NCBI GenBank assembly: GCA_905221615.1
Contig: CAJNDT010004557.1
Coordinates: forward strand, 1 to 64,000
DNA length: 64,000 nt
Direction: 5' to 3'
Origin: Symbiodinium sp. CCMP2592
Lineage: Eukaryota; Sar; Dinophyceae; Suessiales; Symbiodiniaceae
The notes under the pieces were generated by a model. That model was not told where the DNA came from, did no database searches, and saw only the letters and a list, made by a program, of their open reading frames with translations. Position numbers and translations under genes: made by a program. Shown one piece after another: positions 28,033-39,917 of the stretch (position 1 is the stretch's first letter; every line of letters begins with the position of its first letter).

Positions 28033-29261
28033 CCTGGCTGTCTGTGTGCGTTTTTGTGCTGACGCCTCGTCTTCGCCGCCTTACAACACCCTGAACCCGC
28101 GCGTCCAAGAGCCCGGGGAGGCCTTCTTAAAAGAGTCGGGTTCAGGGGTTTTATAATCAAGGGTCGGTTTATGTATGATCTTCCTTTGGGATCTGTGGTG
28201 TTCCTTGCATGCCGTCTACCGTCTAGAGTCAGTTGCACTGCTGAGCCCTTCTTATTTCTGATAAATTAAGCTTTCGTCCCTGGGCCGCTAAGCCGGCTCG
28301 GACACAGGTCAAAGCCACTGGTACATCATATGGCCGAAATGCTCCCTAAACCAAACCTCAAAAACCTTACCCAAGCCCATAAACCCGAAACTGATGAAGC
28401 CCGCGGCCAAACAATCCGCCGAATGCCACGCTGCAGAAGCCTGAGTTCGGGCTTGGCTCCAACCCTAAACCCTACGTACCCTAAACCCTAAACCCCCCTA
28501 AAGCCCAGACCTGAGGACAGTAGACATGCGCTTAGACATGCATGCATTTGCTCATGAAGCACGTCGTTGTCTTGCGATTAGCTATCATCATTCGTAATGA
28601 TCATCCAGATGGTTAGCACTAGTACTAATTACTGTCAATGCTACTTGGCTTGTCCACTATTATGATTATTATTACTAACTCTACCATTAGCCGGTGTCTA
28701 GGGAGTAGTATTGAAGCCTGAACATTCATCAATAGTATGTCAGTGTATAGGGTTCCTCATTCTATTAATACGAATGTGCACCACGAAGCTCCATTCTAAT
28801 TACCACGGCCCCTGGTAGGCCAACCTGACTCGAATTCGCATGACTTGGGGTTGTAGTCGCATCGGGAGCTTTGAGAAGTTGCTCAAGGCTCAGGGTTGAG
28901 CATACTACAAAACATGCACGGGAGCACACTGTATGCCAGCATGGCAGACAAGGATATACTACACAAGGTTGAGACACTGAGTCAGCAGCACATAATCATA
29001 AACACCTGAAATCTATATAAATCTAAACACGGCAAACGCAACAAAATTAAACCCACAGCTCTACGTCACAAATCATCCAAACCTCAACACCGACAACTCC
29101 GAAGCCCTAAAGAACAAACAAACCCATTTCAACCAAACAAATGTGCTGCAGCCTTACATACCCCTCTAAAACCCTCCGAATGTCAAAGCCTGACACACTC
29201 AAGCCCGAGAGTCTCTAAACCCTCAACCCCTTACCGTGTAGCCGTAAGCCAAACCTGTATT
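28033..29261. other. Gene-free stretch
   Basis: A CCCTAAA run lies at 28460-28498. 28550-28720 is A/T-rich unassigned sequence. Only short unassigned frames elsewhere. Confidence 0.5.
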
Positions 29262-29366
29262 TGGGGGTTTCCGAAAACATGGGACCCTAATAAAGTACCC
29301 TAAGTAGCAGGCTCCTTGTTATAAGGACCCCGAAAGAAGGTACCCCTAAGTTTCGGAAACTCCCAT
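29262..29366. mobile_element. Hairpin element, family B copy 1
   Basis: The ends GGGGGTTTCCGAAAAC and TTTCGGAAACTCCC. The inner arms GGGACCCTAATAAAGTACCC / GGTACCCC pair partly. Confidence 0.75.
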
Positions 29367-29367
29367 A

Positions 29368-29411
29368 CGGTTGATGATATAAATCCTGCATTACCCATCA
29401 CAAGGAGTATG

Positions 29412-29445
<34 letters not shown>

Positions 29446-29504
29446 TATCATAATTCCCATAGCTCAGGGTCCTTAAGGTAATGCAGGGTTTATATCATCA
29501 ACCG
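29368..29504. mobile_element. Hairpin element, family A copy 3, with internal (TA)n expansion
   Basis: Adjoins the family B copy with one base between. The ends are CGGTTGATGATATAAATCC and its complement. The core is inverted relative to copy 1 and carries (TA)n at 29409-29449. Confidence 0.85.
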
Positions 29505-29865
29505 TATTATGTAGCAGCCAACCAGCCTCACCGTTGCTTGTTACCCACCTTATCTTACCGTTGGTTAGTAGGGAATGGAAGAATGGTAGTAATAGTAGTT
29601 ATAATTTGAAATCACCGTAGAATGCTTATCATTTGCAGGGTTTAGAGGGGCAAGGTCTGGGCATAACACTGGGCAGGGTTGAAGTGAAGGGCTTGGATGT
29701 CCATATTGACATTATGAAAAATGCTTATCTGTTGCAGGACTTGGAGGGGCAGGGTCTGGGCATTACACTCGGCACGGCCGATGGCTCGTGGGCGTATCTA
29801 CGGTGGAGATACCTGTGTCAGTCAGAAGCTAGAACATTCAAATCATTGAGCTCCTCGGAACATCC

Positions 29866-30124
29866 TCGAACCTCATCAGAACCTTTCCGGAACCTCCTCG
29901 GAACCTCCTCGGAACCTCCTCGGAACCTCCCCGGTACCTCCCCGGAACCTCCTCGGAACCTCCCCGGAACCTCCCCCGAAACCTCCCGGAACCTGCCGGA
30001 ACGTCCTCGGAACCCCGGAACCTCATCGGAACCTCCCCGGAACCTCCTCGGAACCTCCTCGGAACCTCCTCGGAACCTCCTCGGAACCTCCTCGGAACCT
30101 CCTCGGAACCTCCTCGGAACCTCG
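29866..30124 (+). repeat. 11-base minisatellite GGAACCTCCTC, left arm
   Basis: About 23 units with C/T variants (CCTCCCC). An irregular part at 29970-30035 carries shorter and longer units. Confidence 0.9.
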
Positions 30125-30174
30125 AACCATGCACGGCCTTTTGCATTCCTTTTCTTAAGGGTTAGATAACAGTG

Positions 30175-30478
30175 AGGTTCCGATGAAGTTTCGAGGAGGT
30201 TCCGAGGAGGTTCCGAGGAGGTTCCGAGGAGGTTCCGAGGAGGTTCCGGGGAGGTTCCGGGGAGGTTCCGAGGAGGTTCCGAGGAGGTTCCGAGGAGGTT
30301 CCGAGGAGGTTCGGGGAGGTTCCGAGGAGGTTCCGTTCAGAGGAGGTGGAGGTTCCGGGGAGGTTCCGGGAGGTTCCGAGGAGGTTCCGAGGATGTTCCG
30401 GAAAGGTTCTGACGAGGTTCGAGGATGTTCTGAGGAGGTTCCGCGAGGTTTGGGGCAGGTTCTGAGGAGGTTCCGAGT
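30175..30478 (-). repeat. 11-base minisatellite, right arm (complement orientation)
   Basis: GAGGAGGTTCC units with variants, about 27 units. An insertion (TTCAGAGGAGGTGGA) lies near 30335. Unit order differs from the left arm, so the arms have evolved separately. Confidence 0.9.
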
Positions 30479-30806
30479 GCTCAGTGATTTGAATATCCTA
30501 GCTTCCACGGACACAGATATCCCCACCGTAGATACGTCCACGAGCCATCGGCTGCAGACCATGATCTCAACCAATAACTTCGCAGAATTTTCCCCTCATT
30601 TTACAACAGTCTTACTTCGACCTTGCCTTAATAATGAAGCAATCTTGCTCCCACCTTTCCCTGATTTTTACCTCACCACTGACCTGATCCTCTGTCGTGG
30701 GAGTTAAGCATTCCACGATCGAATCAAGTTATAATTGTACCCCATTCCTCATTCCCTACTAACCAACGGTAAGTTATTGGTTACCTGCTTTCAAAGAGGT
30801 AAAAGG

Positions 30807-30911
30807 AGGGACCCTTAATGGGGACCCCTACCCTACAATGGGCTATATAATGGGTATATAATCGCTAGATTAAGGGTATATACCTAGGGGTCCTTATTAA
30901 GTGTCCCTCCT
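30807..30911. mobile_element. Hairpin element, family K copy 2 (complete)
   Basis: Ends GGAGGGACCCTTAATGGGGA and TCCTTATTAAGTGTCCCTCC around a TATATAATGGG loop. Confidence 0.8.
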
Positions 30912-31139
30912 TGTGCCCTTGGAGCTTACTTTCCATGAACATGGCCTGGCCATAGCAACAAATCCAGCCATGGCCCCATAGCCATTAGCCACAAAGTACC
31001 ACTGTAGGAACCCCTTCAATACACCAAATCGTATATAGAGTAGGCACAAGGATCTTGAACCTGCGAAACCAACAATGGATATTTTCAATGAGCCCTAAAC
31101 TTTGGCCCCAAACCATACGGCGAAGCATCTAGGGCAAGC

Positions 31140-31235
31140 TACCCTAAGGCTCCATAGTAGTTCCTTCTGGGGTTCATATTTATTTAGAATCCTTTAAGGT
31201 ACTCCCAAAAAGGAACTACTATGGAGCCTATGGGT
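31140..31235. mobile_element. Hairpin element, family C copy 6
   Basis: TACCCTAAGGCTCCATAGTA and its complement. The loop has a four-base duplication (ATTTATTTAG). Confidence 0.9.
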
Positions 31236-32544
31236 ATAGGCACAGGCCGGAGTACGTCAGCAACCCAGAGCTGTCGGCAACGTCGCCACTGACGAAGGAA
31301 ACGTCTTCACCTCGGCGATTCGACGTTTTCCCTCGGCGTCCGGCGTCCGAGGCTTATGGGCTGTTTGCATCGGAGTTTGTGGCTATTCGATGCCTGAACC
31401 TATAGGTTGCTTAAAGGGTCTCTTTGTAGTGACGGTTTCTAGATTGATAGATAGGCATTTAATGGAAACCATTAGCTTCTGCAAGGCTTCATGAAGGCTT
31501 CGAGGCTCGCAGACTCTTCGACCTAGGGTTAGGATATCGGGTGCTTGACTTATAGAATCCGGGTATGTTTGACTTAGGTTTAGGATCCGGGTATGGTTGA
31601 CTTAGGGTTAGGACTTCGGGTCTGATGGTTGGGGATTTATCATTATCTCTGAAGGACCCTCACAGGGGTAGGGCGGAGGGGTGTAGGGGACTCTAGTTCC
31701 TTAAATAGGCCTTTCTTTCGGTCCTTCTTCCGGGCATTTAAACCCTAAGCCTTAAACTTAAGGCTCCCTATGACTATCGGGGGATCTCTAGGTTTCCAAG
31801 GTGCCGTAACTGAGGGGCAGGATCCAAGGGCTCAGGCCATAACGGGCCGGAGTTCGGGCTGTTGGGTGGCAGGGGTTGTCTGGCCGTGGGGTTTAAAGAT
31901 TTTCGGGGTTTCGGGTTTAGGGCTTCAGGGATTAGGGGTGAGGGCTTTGGGGCCCTAGAGCTGTAGGTTTGGGTTTTGGGTTTAAGTCAAGTGTTGTTTG
32001 AAGCATTCGGGGTGTGGGGCTTTGTGGAAATAAGATTGATATTCACAAACCCGTACATAACCCTTAACCCTACCCTGAAAACCAGGCATTCAGTTTCTTC
32101 CGGGTTTAGGGTAGCTGTGGATTCATTCAGATTTATTTCCAGGCCGAGATATAGGAGCGCGTTCTGCCGGGGCACGGTGTAAGTCTAGTGCAAAGCTGGG
32201 CTTGGCACTTATTGATAATAGCTTGGGATTCCTAGTTGCCCTGAGGTACTACTAACCGCAAAGATAGCTAGGTGCCCCATCAAGAAGGCAGGGTATGACC
32301 CTAGACGCGAAACCGATGACCTGCTTCGAAGGGCATCAGATGTGAGAATAAAGGATCAGTTAAGGCGTGACCGCACACATCCGACACAATCAGGGGTTCT
32401 GACAACTTCCGGCATCCCTCAAAACTCTGAAAATACCTGAAACCCAAGATGTCAAATCCTAAACATCGAAGCCCTGAACTAAAACCTGTGACCTGGCTGC
32501 GCCCCTAATAGCGACTGTCTCCAGTCAGAGTCAAGAATAAGATA
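31236..32544. other. Gene-free stretch, TTTAGGG-type words
   Basis: 31500-31620 has repeated GGTATGNTTGACTTAGGNTTAGGA-like units, split as GGTATG and TTGACTTAGG, about 33 bases long. 31640-31730 is a half family R arm. 31890-32000 is G-rich telomere-like. No gene seen. Confidence 0.5.
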
Positions 32545-32738
32545 CACCTTTACCATTACTCATCGCCATAATTACTATCGCTGCCATCATCATCACCATC
32601 ATCAGTGGCATCAGCAACATCGTCATGATCAGCATCATAAACTACATCATCACTGTCGCCATCATAACCATCATAATCACCAGCATCATCATCATCATCA
32701 TCATCGTCATCGCCATCGTCACTGTCATCTTCAGAGCC
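32545..32738. repeat. Trinucleotide (CAT/ATC)n tract
   Basis: Imperfect CATCAT runs with CGC, CAG and ATA variants, perfect at about 32685-32705. The minus frame is Asp-rich only because of this. Confidence 0.9.
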
Positions 32739-33579
32739 CAATACCCCTGAAAGGAGGGATGCACCTTCAGTTAGGATGGGCTTCTCACCACGCGTTCGCT
32801 TGCCGACACTACGTCACGGGTATTGGGCTCTCTATGTACCTCACACCCGTTTCTATGACCCTCATAGATTCCCTTATAAGCCGATGAGATGAGAAGAACT
32901 GCGTAGGAGCATTGGGTGCCAGCCGAGCAGCCAGACGACAAGCCAGTGACGTCCTCACAAGAAGGAAGAAACCATGTCAAGCTGCGGCTCGTGGGCTTGT
33001 GTAGTGTCCTACGTCCCTCAACATAAGCTATACCATGTGAGGTGTTTGGCTGATTCAAAGAGTCTGAGTTTAGGCTCTGCAGTATTTGGATTTGGGCTTT
33101 GCTATTAATTAGCGTCATCTGGGGTGTCACACTCTACCATATAAGTGTTCCGCGATGTTTCTAGTGATAGAGTCAGCAGCCTTTTGCTACTTGCTGGTGG
33201 TCATATGAACCCATCTATTCTCAAAAGATTAACACTTAGTTTTCCTTAGAAGATTTTCCTTAGAAGAGGATCGACATGCAGTTTTGAGACTCCGACAAAC
33301 CATTTCAATCCGGAAACACCGCGAGCTCTGCTGCGCCAAACACTAATATCCTAATCCCTTAAAAAAAAGCCCTTAATCCCAAACCCTCAAACCAAACTTC
33401 TACGACACCTATATAACCCCAAATTGCATCTCAATGCCCATATTGGAAACCCTCATACACCACAAAAGCCTAAACCCAGACCCTTTCTAGCAAACCTAAA
33501 ACAGATACGTTGACCGTCGACCATTACACCGTGTGCTTTAGAGTCGGGTCTCCAGCAGTCCAGTGCCAATCTTCTTAGG
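32739..33579. other. Mostly repeat-free island, unassigned minus-strand frame
   Basis: 32771-33130 (minus) gives 119 codons with ordinary composition and no recognised family. The rest has nothing to report. Confidence 0.3.
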
Positions 33580-33800
33580 ACCTTAAAGCCCCTCAACCCC
33601 TAAACCCCTAAAAGCTAAAACCCTAAAAACTAAACCCCTAAACCCTAAACCCTAAACCCCTAAAAACCAAACCCCTAAAAACTAAACCCCGAAAACCCTA
33701 AACCCCTAAACCCCTGCACCCTAAAACCCTAAACCCTAAAGCCCTAAACCCTACAACCCTAAAGTTGATTTAGGGTTCGGGCCTTTGGGGTTTAGGGCTT
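33580..33800. repeat. Dense CCCTAAA array with head-to-head end
   Basis: CCCTAAACCCCTAAAA-type units fill 33590-33765, then the strand flips to TTTAGGG at 33770-33806. Confidence 0.85.
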
Positions 33801-34140
33801 AGGGCTCTGGCTTTTCGGGTGTACATACGGCTTAGCACACTGATCAGCAAGCCATCTTTATGTTGTTAATTCCTTGGGCGGTTTAGGTTTGTTTTTAAAA
33901 GTGCAATGGCGTCAAGTTTAGGGTTTGAGGTTTAGGGCTTGCGTGTTGCTAGCCGAGGAGTTGACGTTAGGCCCCACCTGAGAGGCAGAGGGCATGTCGA
34001 ATCGACTCAAGGTGGCCAACACACGGGCTTATACGATGTGCTACATTCTATGTAGTATGTGCTACTATACACGTTCTAGCTAACGGATCGTTAACTGTCG
34101 TGCGTTTTCGTGCATTTCTGAGGATTCGGACTTGTCTTCG

Positions 34141-34143
<3 letters not shown>
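33801..34143. other. Gene-free stretch
   Basis: TTTAGGG words at 33917-33935; otherwise unassigned. Confidence 0.5.

Positions 34144-34183
<40 letters not shown>
34144..34183 (+). repeat. Run of 40 G
   Basis: Forty consecutive G bases. It could be a real G-quadruplex-forming tract or a sequencing/assembly artefact. Confidence 0.85.
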
Positions 34184-34188
<5 letters not shown>

Positions 34189-34221
34189 AACGTCCGTGCT
34201 GCGTGAGCGTGGGCCAAAGTT

Positions 34222-35100
34222 GATCCGATGCAGTTTGCGCGACAAGAATTCACCAATCCTCCTCAATCAATACGAATTCCCAATGTGTTCATCCTGATTC
34301 CAATCTATCTTCCACTCAACTCAGAGGAACCTCTCAAATCTGAAGTTCATCTGATGCGTTTTCCTGCAATAGCCACATCTCACGAAGATGATCCGATGCA
34401 GTTGTCGCTACAAAAAATGAGGAGGATTGGTGATTTTAAATCATGAATCCTCCTCAATCAATACGAACTCCCGATGTTTTCATCCTGATTCCAATCTATC
34501 TTCCACTCAGCTCAGATGAATCTCTCAAATCTGGCGAAGTTCATCCGATGCGTTTTCCTGCAATAGATGATCCGATGCAGTTGTCGCTACAAAAAATCAC
34601 CAATCCTCCTCAATCAATGCGAATTCCCAATGTTTTCATCCTGATTCCAATCTTTCCTATCTTCTGCTCAACTCACATGAATCTCTCAAATCTGACGAAG
34701 TTCATCCGACGCGTTTTCCTGCGATAGGCCCATCTCACGAAGATGATCCGTTGCAGTTGTCGCGACAAAAATTCACCAATCCTCCTCAATCAGTACGAAT
34801 TCCCAATGTTTTCATCCTGATTCCAATCTATCTTCCACTCAACTCAGATGAATCTCTCAAATCTGGCGAAGTTCATCCGCTGCGTTTTCCTGCAACAGAT
34901 GATCCGATGCAGTTGTCGCCACAACAAAAATCACCAATCCTCCGCAATCAATACGAATTCCCAATGTTTTCATCCTGATTCCAATCTTTCCTATCTTCTG
35001 CTCAACTCACATGAATCTTTCAAATCTGACGAAGTTCATCCGATGCGTTTTCCTGCGATAGGCACATCTCACGAAGATGATCCGATGCAGCTTTCGCGAA
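34222..35100. repeat. About 156-179-base tandem repeat, five units plus a partial
   Basis: GATCCGATGCAG recurs (with variants) near 34222, 34390, 34569, 34745, 34901 and 35079. Each unit also contains CACCAATCCTCCTCAATCA and TTCATCCTGATTCCAATC. Units differ by indels and by a CCACATCTCACGAA segment present in some only. Plus-strand frames are broken by stops, so it is probably a non-coding satellite that starts 38 bases after the G run. Confidence 0.85.
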
Positions 35101-35842
35101 GATATGCACAAATCCGCGGCAATTCCCAATGTGTTGAGAATGCGACAAACATGTCGTTTTCATTGGTCTCTCTTTGCTGCCACCCTCGCGGTTGAAAAAA
35201 TCATTGCTTACTCATCCTCGAAACCACGTAGAAGAAAAAACAAACTTTGGGGTAAACTGCAAAATCGCACTTCGGATTGTTGACATCACGAAAACCTAGT
35301 TGTGCGCGGTGTTTTCGGCCTTTCAACCACGCGAAAAAGAAGACCCCAAAAAGTGACACGCCGAATCTTGCAAAGTGCCACGCCTGCCATGGTTTCCACA
35401 AAACTAGCTCTGAAAACAGCATTTTTTTGAGGCCTCGTATTCGGTATGAAAATGCGCTCCCGCTGTGGCGAAACGCGTATTTGCACAAAAAACGCGCGAC
35501 GGATTCCGACACGTGCGGACGTTCTACTACATATTACATACTACATTTCGGGCTTAATTAATCAGAACAGAAGGTATTGGGGCAGGTTATAAGGCTTCAT
35601 CATCAAAGACGCCCACAGGCCGTCATGGCTTAGAGCTCGCTCAGCAGCTTTGCCCAGAAAACAAGATAGATATCTGGGTTCTGACATCAAGCGGCTTCCA
35701 AACCCTTTGTAAACCTCTCTCTAGATGTCGCGCAGGGCGTCTCTCCTTCACCGGCCAGCGCGCCGGCTTTGGCAAGCCCGGGAAAAGCTGCGCCGCAGCA
35801 GAGAGTCCACCTTGGGAACATGACTGTCGGGTTCCTTTGAGG
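35101..35842. other. Mostly repeat-free island
   Basis: 35201-35512 (minus) and 35277-35561 (plus) are overlapping open frames. The minus product has Trp/Phe-rich stretches (WKPWQAWHFARF). Neither is assignable. Confidence 0.3.
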
Positions 35843-35963
35843 GTTCCTCTAAGGGCTGCTCCAAGGGTTCCTTTAACGGTACTGTAGGGTTTAGTGCTTG
35901 TGAGTTCCTCTAAGGGCTGCTAGAAGGGTTCCTTTAAGGGTACTGTAGGGTTTAGTGCTCGCA
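35843..35963. repeat. 61-base duplication
   Basis: GTTCCTCTAAGGGCTGCT starts at 35843 and 35904. Each copy includes GGGTTCCTTTAA and ACTGTAGGGTTTAGTGCT. Confidence 0.85.
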
Positions 35964-36952
35964 GGTCGCGCGGACAGCAACCGCCGCGTTTCAGTACTAT
36001 GCAGGTCTCTATCTGCGGCTTTCGAGCATATGAGTTTCTCGCCGAGTTTGGTGTGTATATCGGGGTTGCTGAAGCAGCAGTAGTATGATACTCGAGGACT
36101 CTAGGAAATAGAAAGAACGAATAGATAGTAGGAAGAATTCGGACTTTTTTTGTGTTTTGCCTGAGGGCTTCGGGTCTGGCAGGATGCATGCCCGATCACA
36201 TCACACAATCTGTACCAAACTCCGAACTCCTCTATGAACCTGCCACGACACCGTGCAGCCCCCAACAGATCCCTGGATTTAGGCTTCGGGGACAGGCTGC
36301 CCACTGAGATTTAGGGTTTAGGGTAGATCAGTCTGCGCATCGCTGTGTTGGCCCTTCTGACTGCACACTCCGCCTTGGAAAACAACACTGCTTGGATTTG
36401 ACTTTCCTTAACTCTGAATCCTTGATAAATCTGAGCCCCAGATATTCCGTCTTCGGAAACTGTGGTAGCCCCATGGCGCTTTCCGAAATCTTCTGGTACC
36501 GTCCAAACCAGTGCCATTGACAAACTACTTCAGATTCCAGGGGCTTACTGCATGGGTTGAGGGCTCGGGTTCATGTTTGCTGCCCCGGTGCTCATCGTCA
36601 GGGCGTCGGCAAGCGAGAAAGGCTCTGTCGGAGCAGCTAGACGGATGACCTGGGGAAAGCTAGAGGGACTCAGGTCTAGGGTTCTCATTTTAACAAGGAC
36701 GGCAAGCAGGGTTCTATCAGGATGTCTGCAGTAAGTGTTCTCGGTTCAGGGCATTGGGCTCACGTGCAAACACATAGCCGGTATGGAGGTATCCGCGGTA
36801 CATTTAAAACTCAAGACCTTGCTCATCTTCGTCCGTGCTTGTGGGCTGCTTAGCTCGATGAACCGGCAGAGCCAGTCGTCCGGGGGCGGAGGCCTTTGAT
36901 GTCCCGTGACCTTCGTGCCCAGGGCGACCCGGAAAAATTCCACGCCTGCGGT
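35964..36952. other. Gene-free stretch
   Basis: Plain sequence with short overlapping frames on both strands and one TTTAGGG word pair at 36308-36322. No gene recognised. Confidence 0.45.
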
Positions 36953-37545
36953 AATATAGGGGCCTCAATAGTCAGACTAGGGCCTGGGGTATATTATACC
37001 ATCATAATAAAAAGGACCCCCCAAAAGAGTATGGACGGAGCTTGTTGTGGCCCTGACAGGGCCCTAGCCACAGGCATCCTGAAACCCATCACTGGTGACC
37101 TTTCGTAGGTTTAGGGTTGGAGGGGTCTTTTATAATGGTTGGTATCCTCCTATTTCCCTATTTGGTCATCCCCCCCCCCCCCCCCCGTGGAACGGCTTGG
37201 GCCGCGAATCGTTGGGTGGTTTGGCTTCGGCCTTTCCCCAAGAGTTCCGCATGTGATCTTCCCTCCTCCCCTCCTGCGGAACCTACGTCAAAACCCTAGT
37301 ACCCGCCCCCCAGCAACCGAATCCTGACAAAGCAGCAGGCTTAAGACGCAGCAACTTCTTCAAACCAGGCATACCTTACGCAGACACTTGTACGATAAGA
37401 ATCCTGTTCTATTGGTGTATGTGACATATGTTAGTTTCCGCTGTTTGTTGAAACTCGCAAACCCAAACATCAAGTTAGATGGCTTCCAGCCAGCAAAGGC
37501 TTCCATTTCTTGGGTACAAGACTGTAGGCATGTGTAATTCATGAG
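36953..37545. other. Half family J hairpin, C17 run and unassigned sequence
   Basis: 36954-37030 has the family J left arm (ATAGGGGCCTCAATAGTCAG) without its partner. 37170-37186 is a run of 17 C. The rest is unassigned. Confidence 0.5.
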
Positions 37546-37557
37546 GACCCTCAGTAA

Positions 37558-37646
37558 GGGGGGTAGGGGGGGTGTAGGGGGGGCCTTGAATACCGACTAG
37601 GCTTGTTTCGGAAGTATAGTTCCCTACCCCACTCCCCCTGCCTACC
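37558..37646. mobile_element. Hairpin element, family R
   Basis: A G-rich left arm (GGGGGGTAGGGGGGGTGTAG) pairs imperfectly with a C-rich right arm (CCCTACCCCACTCCCCCTGC). Confidence 0.6.
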
Positions 37647-37757
37647 CAGAGAGCCCAGTACCCGTTAATTAAGGAATATGGCTTCAATCATGTAGGGCTT
37701 CATATTATGATTTGAGCTATATCCCTTAATGAAGGGGTATATCGGGCTCTCTGGGTA
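37643..37757. mobile_element. Hairpin element, family E variant, copy 4
   Basis: TACCCAGAGAGCCCAGTACC and a right end GGGCTCTCTGGGTA. It replaces the GACTCC of typical E ends by GAGCCC and shares its boundary with the family R hairpin. Confidence 0.8.
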
Positions 37758-38472
37758 TGTGCGATAAAGAGACCTCCCGGCCCGAGCCTGGCACCTTCTT
37801 CATTTTGGAACTCCTGAGTATGGGCATATACCCCGAGCTGAAGGGGCCCCCCATCTCAAGCGCTTACACATGTCAAAGGCAAAACTGAAACACCCCTAAG
37901 CCCTGAACCCAAAACCCTTAACCCTAAACCTCTCAACCTCCGAATCCTAAACCCTAGAGACCAATAGATAGGTAGATAGATAGATAGATCGACAGATAGA
38001 TATGCAAACCAGGTATCCTGCGGTAACTGGTCATGAACCTTTTGACTTGTTTTGGGATTATAGTACCCCCCAAAAAAAGCTCAAAGACAAGACTTGCTCG
38101 CCCTTAGAACCAAAAAGAAACCTTGTTCATACTAAGTAACCCTGAACCCAGGCCTTCCCAAGATTGCATTTTACTAAAGTTACTTAGCACATATACCAAG
38201 TAACCCTAATTGTTCCTAAACCCAAAAACAAAAATACTAAGTAACCCTAATTTTTCCGCAAAACCCTAAAACCAAAGAATAATCTCAGTCCCTGACGGGG
38301 CTACCGGGCTGAAATGGGGGGCTGTCGATGCTCAGCGCCTAGGCCAGGCGTGGGTCGGGAGTCGGGGGCCTCGGGTCTTATATGCTTTGGGACTTTGGGG
38401 TTTAGGTTAGGGTTTAGCTGTTACGGTCGAGCGTTGAGGGTTGATAGGGCTTCGAGTTTACGGGTTTAGGGA
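37758..38472. other. Gene-free stretch with (GATA)n and CTAAGTAACCCTAA repeats
   Basis: (GATA)n at 37967-37990. ACTAAGTAACCCT recurs at 38131, 38198 and 38236. TTTAGGG words are at 38400-38470. Confidence 0.55.
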
Positions 38473-38580
38473 TTTGGGCAGTTGTCAAAATTAGGGCCCC
38501 TTTTTGGGTACCCTAAATCTTTGGTGCCGTACTATATTAGGGACCCAAAAAAGGGACCCTAATTTTGACAACCACCCATT
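38473..38580. mobile_element. Hairpin element, family D copy 3
   Basis: TTTGGGCAGTTGTCAAAATT and TTTTGACAACCACCCA ends, with the family loop ATCTTTGGTGCCGTA. Confidence 0.85.
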
Positions 38581-38637
38581 TTGGGATTTGGCATTTAAGG
38601 TTTAGGAGCTCGGCGGTTTAAGTTTCAAGAAGGGAGG

Positions 38638-38811
38638 CCCAGAGAGCCCAATACCCCTTAATTAAGGAATACCTAGGGTTCCTTTAGGGGCTCCTTAAAG
38701 GGATCTATAAGGGTTCTATAAGGGTATGAAGAAATATGGCTTAAATCATAATATGAAGCCCTATATAATTTCAGCCATATTCCTTAATTAAGGGGTATTG
38801 GGCTCTCTGGG
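38638..38811. mobile_element. Hairpin element, family E variant, copy 5, with insertion
   Basis: CCCAGAGAGCCCAATACCCC and its complement at the ends. About 60 bases rich in GGGTTCCTTTAGGGG and GGGATCTATAAGGG interrupt the left arm after TTAAGGAATA. Confidence 0.8.
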
Positions 38812-39917
38812 GGGTGCCTCTTTGCTTCGAAGACAACGCGGTTGTAGGATTGCAAACGTATTGTGGGGAAGATCCAGGAATTTGGAGTGTAGTTTTTGGA
38901 GTGTATGACCGATACGTCGGTTATTTGGTTGCCCCGGCCCTAAACCCCTAACTCAGGTTTGTTTTGGGGGGCCTAAAGATGCATCGAATTTGGTGAGTCG
39001 CTGTGCACTTCTTCCCGAAGACTCGGGTGTTGAAGGGGCCTTCTTACAGGGCGTGGTAGCTCTTTCGCAGATCTTAGTAGTTCCCCAATAACCCCTTGCC
39101 AACAAGTCCCCTTTTCCGTATTGTTCAATCTAACATAGGAAGGTCCTTACTATGTACTGGAGGACTTACATAAACTCTCTAGGGTGTGGATTTACGCTTT
39201 AGGCTTTAGTATTCGCGGCGTAGGTTTATAAGGTTTCAGACTGCAATCACGGCGAATGGGTTTGGGAGCTTGGGCTTTAGTCTCGAGCTTTAGATTTAGA
39301 CTCAGGTTGGGTTCATTCCCACGAGTGTGCATGTCCCGCAAATTGCACGGCCTCTGGGTTTAGAGCATAGGGTTTGGATTCGGGCCTGGGCAAGATTTGA
39401 TCAATACTGGAAGATTCGACAACCAAGCAAAATAGGCAGATGGCTTCGGCGCTTCCTTCCCACACTTCTCCTCTATATGGATTTGCTATAGCACCACTAT
39501 CATTAGATTCTGCACGGAAGATATGGGCATACAGCTACTAATTATTGGGGGCCGGAAGATAATCTACTTAGAAGCAAGCCCTCAGGCCCAAATCCTAAAT
39601 TTATACACACAAAAACACGCAAGCCATTGACCTCACGGCCACCGAAGGCAAACGTCTCCACCTCGCCTGCGCAGATTCCGTGGCACACTCGGGGTTTAAG
39701 GCTTAGGTCTAGGGCTGAGTTGGTCTTGAATGTATGCTTCGCACCCAAAGCTGCATGTACATAGTATAGGTCAGGCATTACAGTGTAGGGATAGAAATCT
39801 AGGGTCTGGGGAATGGGGCTTAAGGACTAGAATCTAGGGATGCTAGAACAACGCAGCAAGCCTATGATGATGGTAGACGAGAAAATCAACTTTACAACCG
39901 TGCTTCACAATCTGCCT
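38812..39917. other. Gene-free stretch
   Basis: TTTAGGG-like words at 39190-39380; an unassigned frame at 39542-39778 (minus). No gene recognised. Confidence 0.45.

Larger units (their letters stand above)
29555..30773. mobile_element. 1.2-kb inverted-repeat element containing an 11-base minisatellite in both arms
   Basis: The left end CTTACCGTTGGTTAGTAGGG (29553-) is matched by its exact complement ending at about 30773. Arms of about 600 bases also match at GCCGATGGCTCGTGG, TATCTACGGTGG and ATTCAAATCA near the inner side. The inner part is (GGAACCTCCTC)n on the left (29866-30124) and its complement on the right (30175-30478), around a unique centre at 30125-30174. A transcript would fold into a very long hairpin. 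Long frames coding SSEPPRNLLGT or RGGSEEVPRRF repeats are by-products of the 33-base superperiod. Confidence 0.85.

Noticed and set aside
29633..30707. Frames coding SSEPPRNLLGT or FRGGSEEVPRR repeats
   Set aside because: They follow from the 11-base minisatellite (33-base superperiod, 11 residues) and are open on both strands.
34228..34978. Repeat protein encoded by the 170-base array
   Set aside because: Frames are interrupted by stops and indels between units and unit length is not a constant multiple of three.
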